Of a DNA stretch of 64,000 nt, positions 42,867 to 51,599 are shown in pieces. The stretch's first letter is position 1. Each line of letters opens with the position of its first letter. Where the stretch lies: assembly GCA_005502925.1 (NCBI GenBank), contig SCPD01000002.1, positions 868,001 through 932,000 of the forward strand. The letters run 5' to 3'. The stretch comes from Rhizobiales bacterium Y(2018). Lineage in GTDB: Bacteria; Pseudomonadota; Alphaproteobacteria; Rhizobiales; Aestuariivirgaceae. The notes beneath the pieces were generated by a model. The model was not told the origin of the DNA. It made no database searches and saw nothing but the letters and a program-made list of their open reading frames with translations. A program made the translations under genes and the position numbers.

Positions 42867-44150
42867 TCATGCCATCGTCAAGCTGTGTTCTGACACGGGC
42901 CGGTGTGACCGCAACTCTGCGCCAATTCGTTTCGCTACACTATTCAAGTCGAGCGCACCATGCTGCGGGCTGATCTGAAGCCTGAGCCGCGAGGCGCCCA
43001 GGGCGACCGCCGGATATTCGATGAAATTGACCAGGATCCCATCCTCGGCGAGCCGTCGCGTGATCTCTCGTCCGACCTTTTCAGATCCGGTGAGTACCGG
43101 AATGAGCGCCGAAGGACGTCCGATACAGGTGGCACCCTCTTGCTCGAGCAGCGTACGGAAATGCTCGGCGGTCGCCAGCACTTGGACGCGCAGACGCTCT
43201 CCTTCTTGGGAGGCGACGATTTCGAGCGTTCTAAGGGCTGTGGCCGCCTGGATGGGTCCCAGCTGATTGCTGAAGGTATTGGATTGACCGAAGGCTTGCA
43301 CCGACAATGTGCATTGCCGCCAGCGCGACGCCATGAAGCCACCAGTGGTCGCGAGCACCTTGCTGAAGCTGCCGACGATGAAATCGATCTCGTCGAGCAC
43401 ACCGGCCTCATCCGCGAGCCCGGTGCCGGCACGGCCGAAGATTCCCAGATCATGAGCGCAATCGAGAAGAATGTAAGCCGCATGGTCGCGTGCCGCCGCC
43501 ACGATCTCTTTGAGATCAGGACCGTCTGAATCCATCGAATAGAGTGACTCGACCACGACCAGAATGGCTGCCTTGTCGTCCAGCAGACGTATTCTCTCGA
43601 GCTCCTGCCGGAGCGAGGTGACGTTGTTGTGATCGAACGCGGTGATGCTTGCGCCGGAGGCGAGAGCGCCTTCGCGCAGGCAATTATGTGCGAGTCTATC
43701 GATCACCACATGGTCGGGCTTGCGCACCAGCCCGCGTATCGCGGCATAACCAGCCGCCCAGCCGGTGGGAAATATGATGCAGTGAGTCTGGCCGAGCCAT
43801 TCCGCCAGGCGACGGGCGAGTTCATCGGCCGGCGGCGTGGTGCCACCATTGACTTCGCTGCCCGCGCCATGAAGCCCGAAAGCGTCGATCGCGCCGCGCG
43901 CCGCATCGATGACGCGCGGGTCCTGCGCCAGTCCCAGATAATCCTGGGCCGCGAAATTCAGGCCGTGATAGCGCTGGCCATTCCAGCCGCGATAGATTCC
44001 GTCTGTTCCGGTGCGTGCTTCCTGGACGCGGCAGAACGACCATGTGCCTTCCGCCAGCCGCCGGTTCGCCCAGTCGAGCAAGGGGGCGCAGCGTTCCGGA
44101 ATATTGGGGCCGTGGGCGAGCGCGAAGCGCGCAAAGGAATCTCCCCGCAT
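42867..44150 (-). CDS. PLP-dependent alpha-oxoamine synthase family enzyme
   Basis: A 427-residue fold-type I enzyme like KBL, BioF, HemA and CqsA. The core shows GSEVNGGTTPPADELARRLAEWLG, PTGWAAGYAAI, DRLAHNCLREGA, LLDCAHDLGIFGRAGTG and PLP-binding Lys264 in GSFSKVLATTGG. It condenses an amino acid with an acyl-CoA or acyl thioester. Biotin, haem and threonine genes are absent, so it is not simply assigned. GGGGAA precedes the start. The neighbour upstream on the same strand is a LuxR-type regulator. Confidence 0.86.
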   Translation of the reverse strand: MRGDSFARFALAHGPNIPERCAPLLDWANRRLAEGTWSFCRVQEARTGTDGIYRGWNGQRYHGLNFAAQDYLGLAQDPRVIDAARGAIDAFGLHGAGSEVNGGTTPPADELARRLAEWLGQTHCIIFPTGWAAGYAAIRGLVRKPDHVVIDRLAHNCLREGALASGASITAFDHNNVTSLRQELERIRLLDDKAAILVVVESLYSMDSDGPDLKEIVAAARDHAAYILLDCAHDLGIFGRAGTGLADEAGVLDEIDFIVGSFSKVLATTGGFMASRWRQCTLSVQAFGQSNTFSNQLGPIQAATALRTLEIVASQEGERLRVQVLATAEHFRTLLEQEGATCIGRPSALIPVLTGSEKVGREITRRLAEDGILVNFIEYPAVALGASRLRLQISPQHGALDLNSVAKRIGAELRSHRPVSEHSLTMA

Positions 44151-44299
44151 TCATTCCCCGCGCGCCGCGAGGGCTGGACCGGCCGTGTCATGCCGCATGA
44201 AAGCTCTCTTATTCCGAGATATGGTTCCGTTGCGGAAATGATTGCCGCATCTTGCGAAGATGCACACCACCCATTTGGGAGATAGTCACCGCCGGCTCG

Positions 44300-45394
44300 T
44301 CAGGCCTTGGCCGGCACAAGTTGCGTGAGGAGCCGCCCGAGATCGACTTGCCGGCGGCAACCGGTCTTGTCGAGCACGCGTTTCAATTGGTTGCGCACGG
44401 TCTCGATGCTTTTGCCATCGGCCCGTGCGATCTCCTCGGGCGTCTGGCCGGCGGCGATGCGTGCCGCGATCACGGCTTCGGTCGGCGAGAGATCGAACAG
44501 CGCCTGCAGCAGCGGCGTGGCCTCGGTCGGCGTGGCAGAGGCCTTGGTCAGCACCAGGATCGCCGCGGCTTGGCCGAAGAGATCATGCGCCGCGCGGCGG
44601 ATTGGCACGACATGCAGCACCGCGGGAGGCGTGCCATCCTGAGCGGCGAGCGGCAAGGACCTGACGACGTGCCCCGTCGCGATCGCGTTCAAGGCATCGG
44701 AAAGCTGCCGGTCGGCCCGCTTGTCGGTGAGCCCGATCCGGTTGCCCCCGCGAGTCGTCCACAGCAGTCCTTCGGCGTCGAATTCCGGGTTGGCGACAAG
44801 CACGGTTCCGGCCCGGGTGACGGCACAGGCGGCAAGCCCCAGGCCCGACAGGGTTTCGACGGCGGTCCTGGCCCGCTCGAAGGCGAGACGTGCCGAGACG
44901 AGGGAAGAGCGCGCCAGATGCGGGCGGAAGCCGTTGAGCTGCTGTTTGAGGGGCGCGGCAATGGGGCCGAGATTGTAATCGCCTTCCGCATGCACCACGA
45001 TCGAATCGCCGGTCGGCACGTTGATGAAGGTCGCTATGCCGCGACCGAGTCCCTTCGGAATGAGATATTCGGCATAGAGCGGTTCATTGAGGATTTCGCT
45101 TTCGCTGTAGACATCGAGGTCGGTCACGAAACCGCCTGGCGGTGCGGCCAGCAGCCGGCGCGTGCGCTCCTGGCCGCCTGGATAGCGGTAGACCTCCTGG
45201 GTCATCGTCTCCATGATCGACGATGATCCTACCCATTTGTAGCTTTGCTCGCGGACCGCGATGAGAACCGCATGGCGGCTTTCCGCAAGGCGCGCAAAGT
45301 CGCGCAACACGTCCGGCCAGAATTCAGGCAGGACCGCTGCTTCATAGATGCGATCGACAAAGCTCTCCTGCTCGTCGAAGGTGCCGTCCTTCAT
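44300..45394 (-). CDS. LuxR-type regulator with an uncharacterised N-terminal sensor region
   Basis: A 364-residue protein; ATG 45394 with GGGAAGAG upstream is chosen over the longer frame. The C-terminal 65 residues are a LuxR helix-turn-helix (LSPTEAVIAARIAAGQTPEEIARADGKSIETVRNQLKRVLDKTG). The preceding 290 residues hold two PAS/GAF-like regions but no receiver Asp and no AHL-binding motif. It may sense a small ligand and control the neighbouring synthase (149 bases downstream, same strand) or genes elsewhere. Confidence 0.85.
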   Translation of the reverse strand: MKDGTFDEQESFVDRIYEAAVLPEFWPDVLRDFARLAESRHAVLIAVREQSYKWVGSSSIMETMTQEVYRYPGGQERTRRLLAAPPGGFVTDLDVYSESEILNEPLYAEYLIPKGLGRGIATFINVPTGDSIVVHAEGDYNLGPIAAPLKQQLNGFRPHLARSSLVSARLAFERARTAVETLSGLGLAACAVTRAGTVLVANPEFDAEGLLWTTRGGNRIGLTDKRADRQLSDALNAIATGHVVRSLPLAAQDGTPPAVLHVVPIRRAAHDLFGQAAAILVLTKASATPTEATPLLQALFDLSPTEAVIAARIAAGQTPEEIARADGKSIETVRNQLKRVLDKTGCRRQVDLGRLLTQLVPAKA

Positions 45395-45508
45395 GCTCTT
45401 CCCTGAAGTGCCCTCGCGGCATGCTAGGCTGGATACGCGACCGGTGTAAATGGCAAACACAAGGGGCTCGACTTCGGGAATGTTCCCGGGCAACAGCTGC
45501 GTCTTGTC

Positions 45509-46030
45509 ATGCAAGTCTCCATTCGCCTCACCACCACCACCGACGCTCATCTCCTGCCGGATGTCGAGCGCTCCTCGGCCCGCGCCTTCCTGACCCAGCC
45601 CGGCCTTGCCTGGATCGCCGCGGATCGCGTGTTGGACGAAGCTCAGCATCTAGGTTTCATCGCGGCGGGACTGCATTGGGTGGCGGTGGATGCCGGGGAC
45701 AAGCCCGTCGGCTTCCTGGCCGCCGAACGCTTCGGTCCCGAACTGCATATCTGGGAATTATCGGTGCGCGAGGAATGGCAGGGGCGCGGCATCGGACGCC
45801 GTTTGCTCGCCGAGACCTGCGCCTTGGCCGCGACGGCGGGTCTAAGGGCCGCGACGCTCACTACATTCCGCGACGTGCCGTGGAATGCGCCCTTCTATGC
45901 GAAGGTTGGTTTCGCAATCCTGGAGGGCGACGAGATCGATGAACGGCTGGCGAAGATTCTAGCCTATGAAAGAGAGCTTGGCCTGCCGGGCGAGCGCCGC
46001 TGCGCGATGCGTCGGCTGATCACGCCTTGA
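45509..46030 (+). CDS. GNAT-family N-acetyltransferase
   Basis: A 173-residue GNAT protein. Motif A is seen in WELSVREEWQGRGIGRRLLAETCALA, where QGRGIG binds acetyl-CoA pyrophosphate, and motif B in RDVPWNAPFYAKVGFAIL. It transfers an acetyl group to an amine; the substrate is unknown. It converges on the next GNAT gene with an 11-base overlap of the 3' ends. Confidence 0.88.
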   Translation: MQVSIRLTTTTDAHLLPDVERSSARAFLTQPGLAWIAADRVLDEAQHLGFIAAGLHWVAVDAGDKPVGFLAAERFGPELHIWELSVREEWQGRGIGRRLLAETCALAATAGLRAATLTTFRDVPWNAPFYAKVGFAILEGDEIDERLAKILAYERELGLPGERRCAMRRLITP

Positions 46031-46511
46031 CGTTTATCCCTGAAGTGCCGGCCGGCCTTTCCCACCTGTAGAGCACATCCGGCTCGCGCTCCTCGTTGTC
46101 GCGGCCATCGGTTTCCTTGATCACGACGAAGCCCTTGGCTTCGTAGAATCGCCGGGCGTGGCTGTTCCCTTGGAATGTCCAGAGCTCCAGCCCATCCGAT
46201 TGCGACATCGCCACAGCGAGCAGGGCGCTGCCGATGCCCTGTCCCTGATGTCCGGGAAGTACATAGAGCTGTTCGATCATGCCCGGCCGGAAGGCGACGA
46301 TGCCGATCAGCCCCTCGGCAATGGCGCCCCATATCTGGCAGCTCGGATGAAGGATATCGCGAAAGAAGGTGCGATCCTCGTCGGGCGTGTGGAGGCCGGT
46401 CAGCCAGGGATACTGGTTGTCAAAGGATAGACGCAGGACCCGCGCAGCCTCATCCATCTCCGTTTCGGCCAGACGCCGAACGGTGATTGCCGTGGATGCG
46501 GGTTTGCTCAT
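46020..46511 (-). CDS. GNAT-family N-acetyltransferase, distal end of the long operon
   Basis: A 163-residue GNAT protein with IEQLYVLPGHQGQGIGSALLAVA as motif A and HARRFYEAKGFVVIKETDG as motif B. It begins 33 bases after the M20 amidohydrolase stop on the same strand, so it may be the nineteenth and last gene of the operon from 62910, or may stand alone. Its tail overlaps that of the convergent acetyltransferase by 11 bases. Confidence 0.88.
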   Translation of the reverse strand: MSKPASTAITVRRLAETEMDEAARVLRLSFDNQYPWLTGLHTPDEDRTFFRDILHPSCQIWGAIAEGLIGIVAFRPGMIEQLYVLPGHQGQGIGSALLAVAMSQSDGLELWTFQGNSHARRFYEAKGFVVIKETDGRDNEEREPDVLYRWERPAGTSGINVKA

Positions 46512-46544
46512 GGCGGCGATTGGAGCGGAATTGTCCCGCCGGGT

Positions 46545-47780
46545 CTAGGGGCGCCTACTGAGAGCTGCGAGAACATCGCAAAGCACCTGGGCGCCGGCCG
46601 CGACATGTTGCGGCTCCGCCCACTCGCTTTCGTCATGGCTGACGCCGCCGCGGCAGGGAATGAAGATCATCGTACTAGGACAGAGCGACGCCATCTGGCG
46701 CGCATCATGTCCGGCATAAGAGAGGAGAGGCATTGCCGGGAAGCCCCGCTGTCCGGCACTTTGGGCGATCAGCTCTTGCAGGCCCGCGTCGAAATCATTG
46801 GACACCGCGGAGACCAGGGGAGTCACGCTGGCATTGCAGGGCTTGGCCGCCGCGACGCAGATTCGCTCCACAAGCTCCCCACATCTGTCCAGGACCGCAT
46901 TGTCGGGGTGGCGCAGATCGATGCGGAAGCGCACCCGCTCCGGCACGATCGAGGGGGCATTGGGCTCGACCAGCAACTGCCCGACAGTGAACTTGATGTG
47001 ATCATGACGGCCTATTTGCGCCTGGAGCCGTGACATGACCTCGGCGAAGGCGACGACGGCGTCGCGCCTCTCGCGCATCGAGAGCGTGCCGGCATGGCCC
47101 TTGGTCCCTTCGATCGTCACCTCATAGGTCTTCTTGCCCTGGATGCCGGTGACGATGCCGATCGCCTTCTGCGCCTGTTCGAGCAGCGTATGCTGCTCGA
47201 TATGCGGCTCTATATAAGCGAAGAGCGGAAAGCCGAGAGGACGCCTGGCGAGACCGGGAAAGGCGGCCAATTGCCGATCGATCTCGGCGCCGGTACTGAT
47301 GTCTTTCGCGTCCTTCACGGCTCGGATCGTCTCGATGGAGCGCACGCCGGCAAAGGCTTCCGATCCCATCATGCCGGGCGCGAAACGTGAGCCTTCCTCA
47401 TTCATCCAGGCGACGACGACGACGTCGCGCTCAGGCCTCAAGCCCGCTGCAGCGAGCACGGTTACCGCTTCGAGCGCCGCCATGACACCAAAGGCGCCGT
47501 CGAACTTGCCGCCGGTCGGCTGGCTGTCGAGATGACTGCCTGCCATCAGAGGCGGTAGTGACGGATTGCTGCCTTTCCAGATGAGAAACAGATTGGCGGC
47601 GGTGTCGGTCTCGGCGACAAGGCCGGCTTCGCGCGCCCAGCCGATGACGAGACGCCAGGCTTCCGTTTCTCCCTCGCTCAGCGCTTGCCGGTCGACGCCG
47701 CCTTTCGGCGTGGCGCCGATTTCGGCCAGGCGCATCAGCCTCTGCCACAGGCGATCGGCATTGATCGAGGGGGCCACCAC
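46545..47780 (-). CDS. M20-family amidohydrolase (N-carbamoyl-amino acid hydrolase / hydantoinase-carbamoylase type)
   Basis: A 411-residue protein starting at GTG 47780 (or 47777), one base after the upstream stop. The M20 metal site is visible: AGSHLDSQPTGGKFDGAFGVM, NEEGSRFAPGMMGS, IEPHIEQ, GHAGT in the dimerisation domain and SYAGHDARQM near the end. Members split N-carbamoyl or ureido groups from amino acids, or allantoate-type compounds, releasing ammonia and carbon dioxide. Within the operon it suits the last nitrogen-releasing step. Confidence 0.92.
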   Translation of the reverse strand: MVAPSINADRLWQRLMRLAEIGATPKGGVDRQALSEGETEAWRLVIGWAREAGLVAETDTAANLFLIWKGSNPSLPPLMAGSHLDSQPTGGKFDGAFGVMAALEAVTVLAAAGLRPERDVVVVAWMNEEGSRFAPGMMGSEAFAGVRSIETIRAVKDAKDISTGAEIDRQLAAFPGLARRPLGFPLFAYIEPHIEQHTLLEQAQKAIGIVTGIQGKKTYEVTIEGTKGHAGTLSMRERRDAVVAFAEVMSRLQAQIGRHDHIKFTVGQLLVEPNAPSIVPERVRFRIDLRHPDNAVLDRCGELVERICVAAAKPCNASVTPLVSAVSNDFDAGLQELIAQSAGQRGFPAMPLLSYAGHDARQMASLCPSTMIFIPCRGGVSHDESEWAEPQHVAAGAQVLCDVLAALSRRP

Positions 47781-47781
47781 G

Positions 47782-48660
47782 TCAGTCCGTCCGCATGATC
47801 TGGCTCGGCATGGCGCGCGGATCGCGCTTCTGCCATTTGCCGGCTTCCACTTGCGCGAAGAATTCGGCGAGGAGCGCATTGAACCCGGCCGGCTCCTCGA
47901 GATTGAGCGTATGCCCGGTCTTGGGGAACACCGAGAGGCCGCAAGCCGGAATGGTCTTCTTGAGGAAGATGCCAGGCTGCAGGCAATGATCATCCTCATC
48001 GCCGGCGATCACCAGCGTCGGTACGTCCATGGCTTTGAGCTGGTCTTCGAGGTCATAGAAGGATGGCCTTCGCGCCTGGACGCCGCGCATCGTCATCGCC
48101 GCGCCGGTATCGGAATGGGTGGCGAGACGGTCGGCGAATTCGCGCCAGCCGCGCGGATCCTTGTTCTGATACTGCACCCGGCTGGCGCCGAGCGCATAGA
48201 CCTTGGAGAATTCCTTCGCTCCTTTGGCTTCGAAATTGCGCGCCACTTCGAGCGAGACGGTGCGGAAATACTCCTCGAATTCCTTCTCGCAGCCATAACC
48301 GGCCCCTGCGACGGTGAGCGACAGCGCCCGTTCCGGCGCCATCAGCCCGAAATGCACCGTCGCGAAGCCGCCCATCGACAGGCCGACGATATGGGCCTTG
48401 TCGATGCCCAGTCCGTCCAGCACCGCCAGGGCATCCTCGACGGCGATCTTCTGCGAATAGGCCTCGACTGAAGAGGGAACGCTGGAGGGCGCATAACCCC
48501 GCGCCGCGTAAGTGATGCAGCGATAGCGGCGGGCGAAGAAGCGCATCTGCGGCTCCCAGCTCTGATGGTTGCCGCCGAATTCATGGATGAAGAGGATCGG
48601 CTTACCGTCGCCCGCTTCTTCGAGATGGAGGTTCAGGCCGTCCTTGGTCTTGATATACAT
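47782..48660 (-). CDS. Alpha/beta hydrolase
   Basis: A 292-residue single-domain hydrolase: HEFGGNHQSWEPQM oxyanion loop, nucleophile Ser95 in GLSMGG, an acid in VIAGDEDDHCLQP and His in KTGHTLNLEEP. It resembles the 3-oxoadipate enol-lactonase and ring-opening amidase group, which cleave lactones, esters or amides of ring-opened intermediates. It lies between the aminotransferase (9 bases upstream) and the M20 enzyme. Confidence 0.9.
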   Translation of the reverse strand: MYIKTKDGLNLHLEEAGDGKPILFIHEFGGNHQSWEPQMRFFARRYRCITYAARGYAPSSVPSSVEAYSQKIAVEDALAVLDGLGIDKAHIVGLSMGGFATVHFGLMAPERALSLTVAGAGYGCEKEFEEYFRTVSLEVARNFEAKGAKEFSKVYALGASRVQYQNKDPRGWREFADRLATHSDTGAAMTMRGVQARRPSFYDLEDQLKAMDVPTLVIAGDEDDHCLQPGIFLKKTIPACGLSVFPKTGHTLNLEEPAGFNALLAEFFAQVEAGKWQKRDPRAMPSQIMRTD

Positions 48661-48669
48661 GACGCCTCC

Positions 48670-49800
48670 TCAGAATTGCGCATCGATGTCGTTGAGCGTC
48701 CGGGCAGTGGCGACGAGCGCCGGCAGCTTCGCGCACAACGTGTCGACCCATTCGGCCGGCACCGTGGTGCTGACTTTGATGAACCGGTCGCCGAACCGTT
48801 CGGTGTGATAGGTGCCCTGGCGGATCATGATGCCTTCGCGCTTGGCCGCTGCGACCAGCGCCTCCGGCCTCACGCCGGCGGCGAGCGTCTCGATCACCAG
48901 GAAATTGCCATGCGAGGGAGAGACCGGAACCGTGAAGCCTTGGGCTTCCACCGCACTTTTGAGCTTGGCCTGGTTCGCCTTGTTGATCCGGCGGACCTCC
49001 GTCATCCATTCCTTCTTGACCTTGAGGCCGGCGATCGCGGCGCGCTGCGCGATCACGCTGCCGCCGAGCACGCCGGTCGAGAAGGAGGCGATTTCCGCCG
49101 CGAGCTCAGGCTTGGCCACGAAAGCGCCGATACGCAGGCCCGCAAGCCCCAGCCATTTGGAGAAGCTCATCGACAGGACGACATTGTCGGTCGAGACATT
49201 GAGGGCCGGATAATGGCCATCGGCGAAATCACGATAGGTGCAGTCATGGACGAGGAGGGCGCCATGCCGCTGGGCGATCTTCACGAAGGCCTCGATCTCG
49301 GTTTTGGAATAGCAGATGCCGAGTGGGTTGTTCGGATCGACGATATAGATGATCGCGGTCCGCGCATCGACGGCCTTCTCCAGCGCTTCCGGCGTCAGCT
49401 TGTACTGCGTAGCGGGGTCATAGATCGGCAGCTCGATCACCTCTGCTCCCTGCTGGCGGGCGAACAGGCCCGGCCATTTCCAGGTCGGATCGGTGGTGAC
49501 GAGCGTCTTGCCCGGCCGGCAACGGGCGCGGCAGATCGTGGCGAGCGCATTGACGCCGCCTTCGGTGACGACCGCCTCGACGCCAGTGAGGCCCAGATCG
49601 GCGACGATCGCCTGGCGCAGGCTCTCGAAGCCGAGCGGCGGCGCATAGGCGTTGAATTCGAGGGCGGTGATGGAATCGATCATCGCCTGCTTCACCGCCG
49701 GATGGGCGGGGATGTGGTTAGTGTTCTGGCCCATCCACAGGAGCCCTTCGGTCGCGAAGAGCTCGTCGAAATATTTGTTGCGGCTGTTGAGAGTGCTCAT
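48670..49800 (-). CDS. Class I/II PLP-dependent aminotransferase
   Basis: A 376-residue fold-type I aminotransferase: EFNAYAPPLGFESLRQAI, TEGGVNALATI, DPNNPLGICYS, HDCTYRDF and PLP-binding Lys215 in SMSFSKWLGLAGLRIG. The end has the substrate carboxylate Arg in DRFIKVSTT. It resembles aspartate/aromatic aminotransferases but the substrate is not set. It begins 2 bases after the SDR stop in the operon. Confidence 0.92.
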   Translation of the reverse strand: MSTLNSRNKYFDELFATEGLLWMGQNTNHIPAHPAVKQAMIDSITALEFNAYAPPLGFESLRQAIVADLGLTGVEAVVTEGGVNALATICRARCRPGKTLVTTDPTWKWPGLFARQQGAEVIELPIYDPATQYKLTPEALEKAVDARTAIIYIVDPNNPLGICYSKTEIEAFVKIAQRHGALLVHDCTYRDFADGHYPALNVSTDNVVLSMSFSKWLGLAGLRIGAFVAKPELAAEIASFSTGVLGGSVIAQRAAIAGLKVKKEWMTEVRRINKANQAKLKSAVEAQGFTVPVSPSHGNFLVIETLAAGVRPEALVAAAKREGIMIRQGTYHTERFGDRFIKVSTTVPAEWVDTLCAKLPALVATARTLNDIDAQF

Positions 49801-49802
49801 CG

Positions 49803-50582
49803 TCAGATAACCGAGCCCCGGGATGCGATGCCGCCGTCGATGGTGACGATGGCGCCGGTGATGTAGCCGGCGCGTGGCGAAGACAGGAACGCGCAGAGAT
49901 CGGCCACTTCCTCGGCGGTCGCCGGGCGCTTGCCCGGATATTTATCGAACAGTTCCTCCCAGCGGCCTTCATCGCCCAGCATGTCGGTCGCCTTGCGTTT
50001 CATGATCTTGAGCATGCGGTCGGTGGCAACCGGTCCCGGATTGACGCCGACGACGCGGATACCGTCATTGAGGCTGGCGCCGCCCAGGGCCTTGGTGAAG
50101 GACATCAGCGCCGCATTGCCGGTGCTGCCGGCGATATAGCTCGCATCCCAGTTCTCGCCGGAATTGCCGATGACATTGAGGATGACGCCGTCCTTGCCCT
50201 TCATCTTCTTGTAGAAGGCACGGGCGAGGGTGATGTAGCCGAACACTTTGAGATCGAAGCCCTTGCGCCAGGCCTCGTCATCGACGATCTCGAGCGAGCC
50301 CGCCGGAATGTCGCCGGCATTGTTGATGAGGATGTCGATCTCGCCGGCGTCCTTGGCGAGCTTTTCCATCGCCTCGGTGCTCGACAAATCGAGCGCATGC
50401 ACGGTGACCGATACCTTATGCGCCGCCTCAATCTCCTTCTTTGCCGTGAGCATCGCCTCGCCATTGCGGGCGGCGAGATGCAGGTGGCAGCCTTCCTTGG
50501 CCATGACATGTGCGAGCGCCAGGCCGATGCCCTTCGATGCGCCGGTGATGAGGGCGGTTTTGCCGGTGAGGTCGAGATTCAT
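49803..50582 (-). CDS. SDR-family protein lacking the canonical Tyr-Lys pair
   Basis: A 259-residue SDR fold from ATG 50582 with TTGGAG upstream. The cofactor loop TGASKGIG, the NNAG motif and Ser141 (IGNSG) are intact. Where YxxxK is expected the sequence reads GSTGN: Asn156 replaces the lysine and Gly152 the tyrosine, while Tyr149 lies three residues earlier. The rest (NAALMSFTKALGG, VGVNPGPVATDRML, TIDGG) aligns well. It may bind NAD(P) with altered chemistry or act as a lyase/isomerase, or as an inactive partner. Confidence 0.85.
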   Translation of the reverse strand: MNLDLTGKTALITGASKGIGLALAHVMAKEGCHLHLAARNGEAMLTAKKEIEAAHKVSVTVHALDLSSTEAMEKLAKDAGEIDILINNAGDIPAGSLEIVDDEAWRKGFDLKVFGYITLARAFYKKMKGKDGVILNVIGNSGENWDASYIAGSTGNAALMSFTKALGGASLNDGIRVVGVNPGPVATDRMLKIMKRKATDMLGDEGRWEELFDKYPGKRPATAEEVADLCAFLSSPRAGYITGAIVTIDGGIASRGSVI

Positions 50583-50629
50583 TTGTGTACTCCAATAGGC
50601 AGTTGCTCTGCCCTGTTTACGTTTGATGT

Positions 50630-51592
50630 TCAGGTGCCGAGGACGGCGATGATTTTTTCGGCGAAGCGCTTTGTGTCCGCCTTCTTGATGACACGGCAGT
50701 TGGGCTTGCCCGCCGGCCATAATTTGTCGATCTTGGCCTGCTCCTCATCGAGCGGCACGCAGATGCTTGAATAAGCGCGCGTCAGCTCAGCTCCCGTCTC
50801 GACATCGACAAGGCAGTCGGCCGCTTCGAGAATGAGGCTCTCGTCGATGGCGCAGGCGCAGGTGAGTGAATCGGGATGAGTGCTGAGTGGCGAGCCGTAA
50901 CGCACCTTGGTGCGTTTGAACGGCGCCTGGCTCACCGTCATGAAAAAGCGCGACAGCGGCGTGTTCATCGCCTCGATGCGGGCCAGCGCTTCCTGCGGCA
51001 GGATCCCGGAATTCATCGTCAGTGTCCAGGTCGACAAAGTCTGGCGGAAGCCGGCATTGATCACCATCTTGGCTGCTTCCGGATCGACATAGAAATTGAA
51101 CTCGGAAGCGGGCGTGGTGTTGCCGAGCGAATTGTCGGTGCCGCCCATGATCCACAAATGCCGGAGCGCCTTCACGATGCGCGGCTCCTTGGCATAGGCC
51201 GTCGCGATATTGGTGAGCGGCGCCTGCGCCAATATGTCGATCTCGCCCGGATTGGACATCACGAGATCGATGATCGCATCGACCGCATGTTTTGATTCCG
51301 GCCGCTGCTTCGCTTTCGGGAAATGCGCATCGCTCATGCCGTCGACGCCGAAGAATTCGGTGGCGTCGACCTGCTTGCGCAGGAGCGGCAGCGGGCAGCC
51401 CTGATAGACCGGCACCTTGCCGGAGAAACCCGCCACTTCCAGCGTGTAGAGGGCATTTTCGGTCTGCTGGCTGAAATCCACATTGCCGTTGCAGATGGTG
51501 ATCGCCTCGAGTGTCACGCCCGGTGTTTTGAGCGCGAGCAGGATCGAGAAGGCGTCGTCGCCTGCGGTGTCGGTATCGATGATCAGTCTCAT
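50630..51592 (-). CDS. Inosine-uridine-type nucleoside hydrolase
   Basis: A 320-residue protein starting at ATG 51592 with GAGG upstream; the longer frame is a shadow. The N-terminus MRLIIDTDTAGDDAFSIL is the calcium-binding DxDxxxDD of the IUNH family (the usual Pro is Ala here). ICNGNV, WIMGGTDN and the C-terminal CACAIDESLI complete the pattern. It hydrolyses the N-glycosidic bond of a ribonucleoside or similar N-riboside. Directly behind the ECF importer genes, it suggests that the ECF ligand is a nucleoside-like compound. Confidence 0.9.
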   Translation of the reverse strand: MRLIIDTDTAGDDAFSILLALKTPGVTLEAITICNGNVDFSQQTENALYTLEVAGFSGKVPVYQGCPLPLLRKQVDATEFFGVDGMSDAHFPKAKQRPESKHAVDAIIDLVMSNPGEIDILAQAPLTNIATAYAKEPRIVKALRHLWIMGGTDNSLGNTTPASEFNFYVDPEAAKMVINAGFRQTLSTWTLTMNSGILPQEALARIEAMNTPLSRFFMTVSQAPFKRTKVRYGSPLSTHPDSLTCACAIDESLILEAADCLVDVETGAELTRAYSSICVPLDEEQAKIDKLWPAGKPNCRVIKKADTKRFAEKIIAVLGT

Positions 51593-51599
51593 GTCAGCC

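Noticed and set aside
42867-45394. The synthase and LuxR gene considered as a complete quorum-sensing system
   Set aside because: The regulator has no AHL-binding or CqsR-like features and the enzyme cannot be told from BioF or KBL by eye, so this stays a weak hypothesis only.
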